34,911 nucleotides of DNA, taken from positions 1 to 34,911 of the forward strand of contig JAQWOJ010000095.1 in assembly GCA_029245905.1 (NCBI GenBank), given 5' to 3'. The translations under genes and the position numbers were made by a program. The notes beneath the pieces are model-generated. The model worked only from the letters and a program-made list of their open reading frames with translations. It ran no database searches and was not told the origin of the DNA. Below, piece by piece: positions 34,608-34,911 of the stretch; within the stretch, counting starts at the first letter, position 1, and every line of letters starts with the position of its first letter. Source of the stretch: Gammaproteobacteria bacterium. GTDB lineage: Bacteria > Pseudomonadota > Gammaproteobacteria > Pseudomonadales > Pseudohongiellaceae.

Positions 34608-34911
34608 ATGCTCAGTAAATTTCTAATTACTCTTATCGTAGTTGTTATAGCATTCTTCGTTGTTCGCCAACGTAACTTAGGCGGCGCAAACCCTACAAGA
34701 AAGTCTATTCAAGCCTCGAAATCAAAAAAAGATAGCCCTAAAGATGAATTCACAGATGATCTGCGGAAGGGTGCATATATTTTCCTTGCGTTAATGATTA
34801 GTCTCGGCGCAACACTTTATTATTTTGATTGGAAAGATGACCACACGGTCGTGACAATCCATCTCCATCGCAGCAATGAATCACAACCTGTTAGTTACCA
34901 AGCTTATAAAT
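34608..34911 (+). CDS. Membrane protein, 5' part only
   Basis: The frame opens at ATG 34608-34610 and remains open to the right edge (101 codons). The product starts MLSKFLITLIVVVIAFFVVR, one transmembrane helix, followed by a basic, lysine- and serine-rich linker. A second helix is at about 60-80 (GAYIFLALMISLGATLYYF), then DWKDDHTVVTIHLHRSNE, an extracytoplasmic-looking strand. It may be a two-helix inner-membrane protein. The function is unknown because the rest is missing. Confidence 0.6.
   Translation, partial: MLSKFLITLIVVVIAFFVVRQRNLGGANPTRKSIQASKSKKDSPKDEFTDDLRKGAYIFLALMISLGATLYYFDWKDDHTVVTIHLHRSNESQPVSYQAYK

Noticed and set aside
1..34911. tRNA, rRNA, CRISPR arrays, insertion sequences
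   Set aside because: No cloverleaf T-loop signatures, spaced repeats, transposase motifs or terminal inverted repeats were seen on reading both strands.

Overview
The window is a gene-dense stretch of a Gram-negative gammaproteobacterial chromosome. The best evidence is conserved gene order: lptG-lptF facing pepA-holC-valS, followed by the ribF-ileS-fkpB-ispH cluster, as in many Gammaproteobacteria. Other genes point the same way: LPS-export permeases, an AmiD-type outer-membrane amidase and a three-subunit proton-translocating transhydrogenase. Base composition is moderately AT-leaning by eye, and no tRNA, rRNA, insertion sequence, prophage or CRISPR array was seen. A marine gammaproteobacterium is plausible, but the species cannot be fixed from this sequence alone.

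Region 1 (1-9.5 kb) is accessory and catabolic. It starts with the tail of an MFS transporter, a small dimeric alpha/beta-barrel-type protein and a large orphan membrane protein. The lipoprotein amidase AmiD follows, tail-to-tail with a two-gene kynurenine unit (a signal-peptide-bearing formamidase-like hydrolase followed by kynureninase). Next come an iodotyrosine-deiodinase-like flavoprotein, a DsbA/HCCA-isomerase-fold protein, a PNPOx-fold flavoprotein, a small lipoprotein and a histidine-rich exported protein.

Region 2 (9.6-12.6 kb) holds three tiny, tightly coupled membrane-protein genes, two of them too short for ordinary ORF calling. They face a four-helix membrane protein. A minus-strand group follows: a cupin, an epoxide hydrolase broken by an in-frame TAG and a one-base frameshift, and an exported NTF2-like protein.

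Region 3 (12.7-19 kb) is central metabolism. A LeuB-family dehydrogenase faces a LeuA-family synthase whose sequence resembles Leptospira-type citramalate synthase, suggesting a threonine-independent route to 2-oxobutanoate and isoleucine. The pntAA-pntAB-pntB operon, with its own recognisable promoter, follows and ends in an RDD membrane protein.

Region 4 (19-34.9 kb) is the conserved housekeeping block. It contains lptF/lptG behind a hotdog thioesterase, divergent from pepA-holC-valS, then ispH, fkpB, ileS and ribF in the opposite direction. lspA, normally between ileS and fkpB, is absent. Further on are a small membrane protein, a two-domain OlsF-like acyltransferase and the start of a membrane protein running off the window.

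No wholly new multi-gene defence or mobile system was recognised. The most interesting items are the probable citramalate pathway pair, the decaying epoxide hydrolase, the cluster of three overlapping mini membrane proteins, the IYD-like enzyme with its apparent substrate-lid residues, the OlsF-like fusion and the missing lspA.
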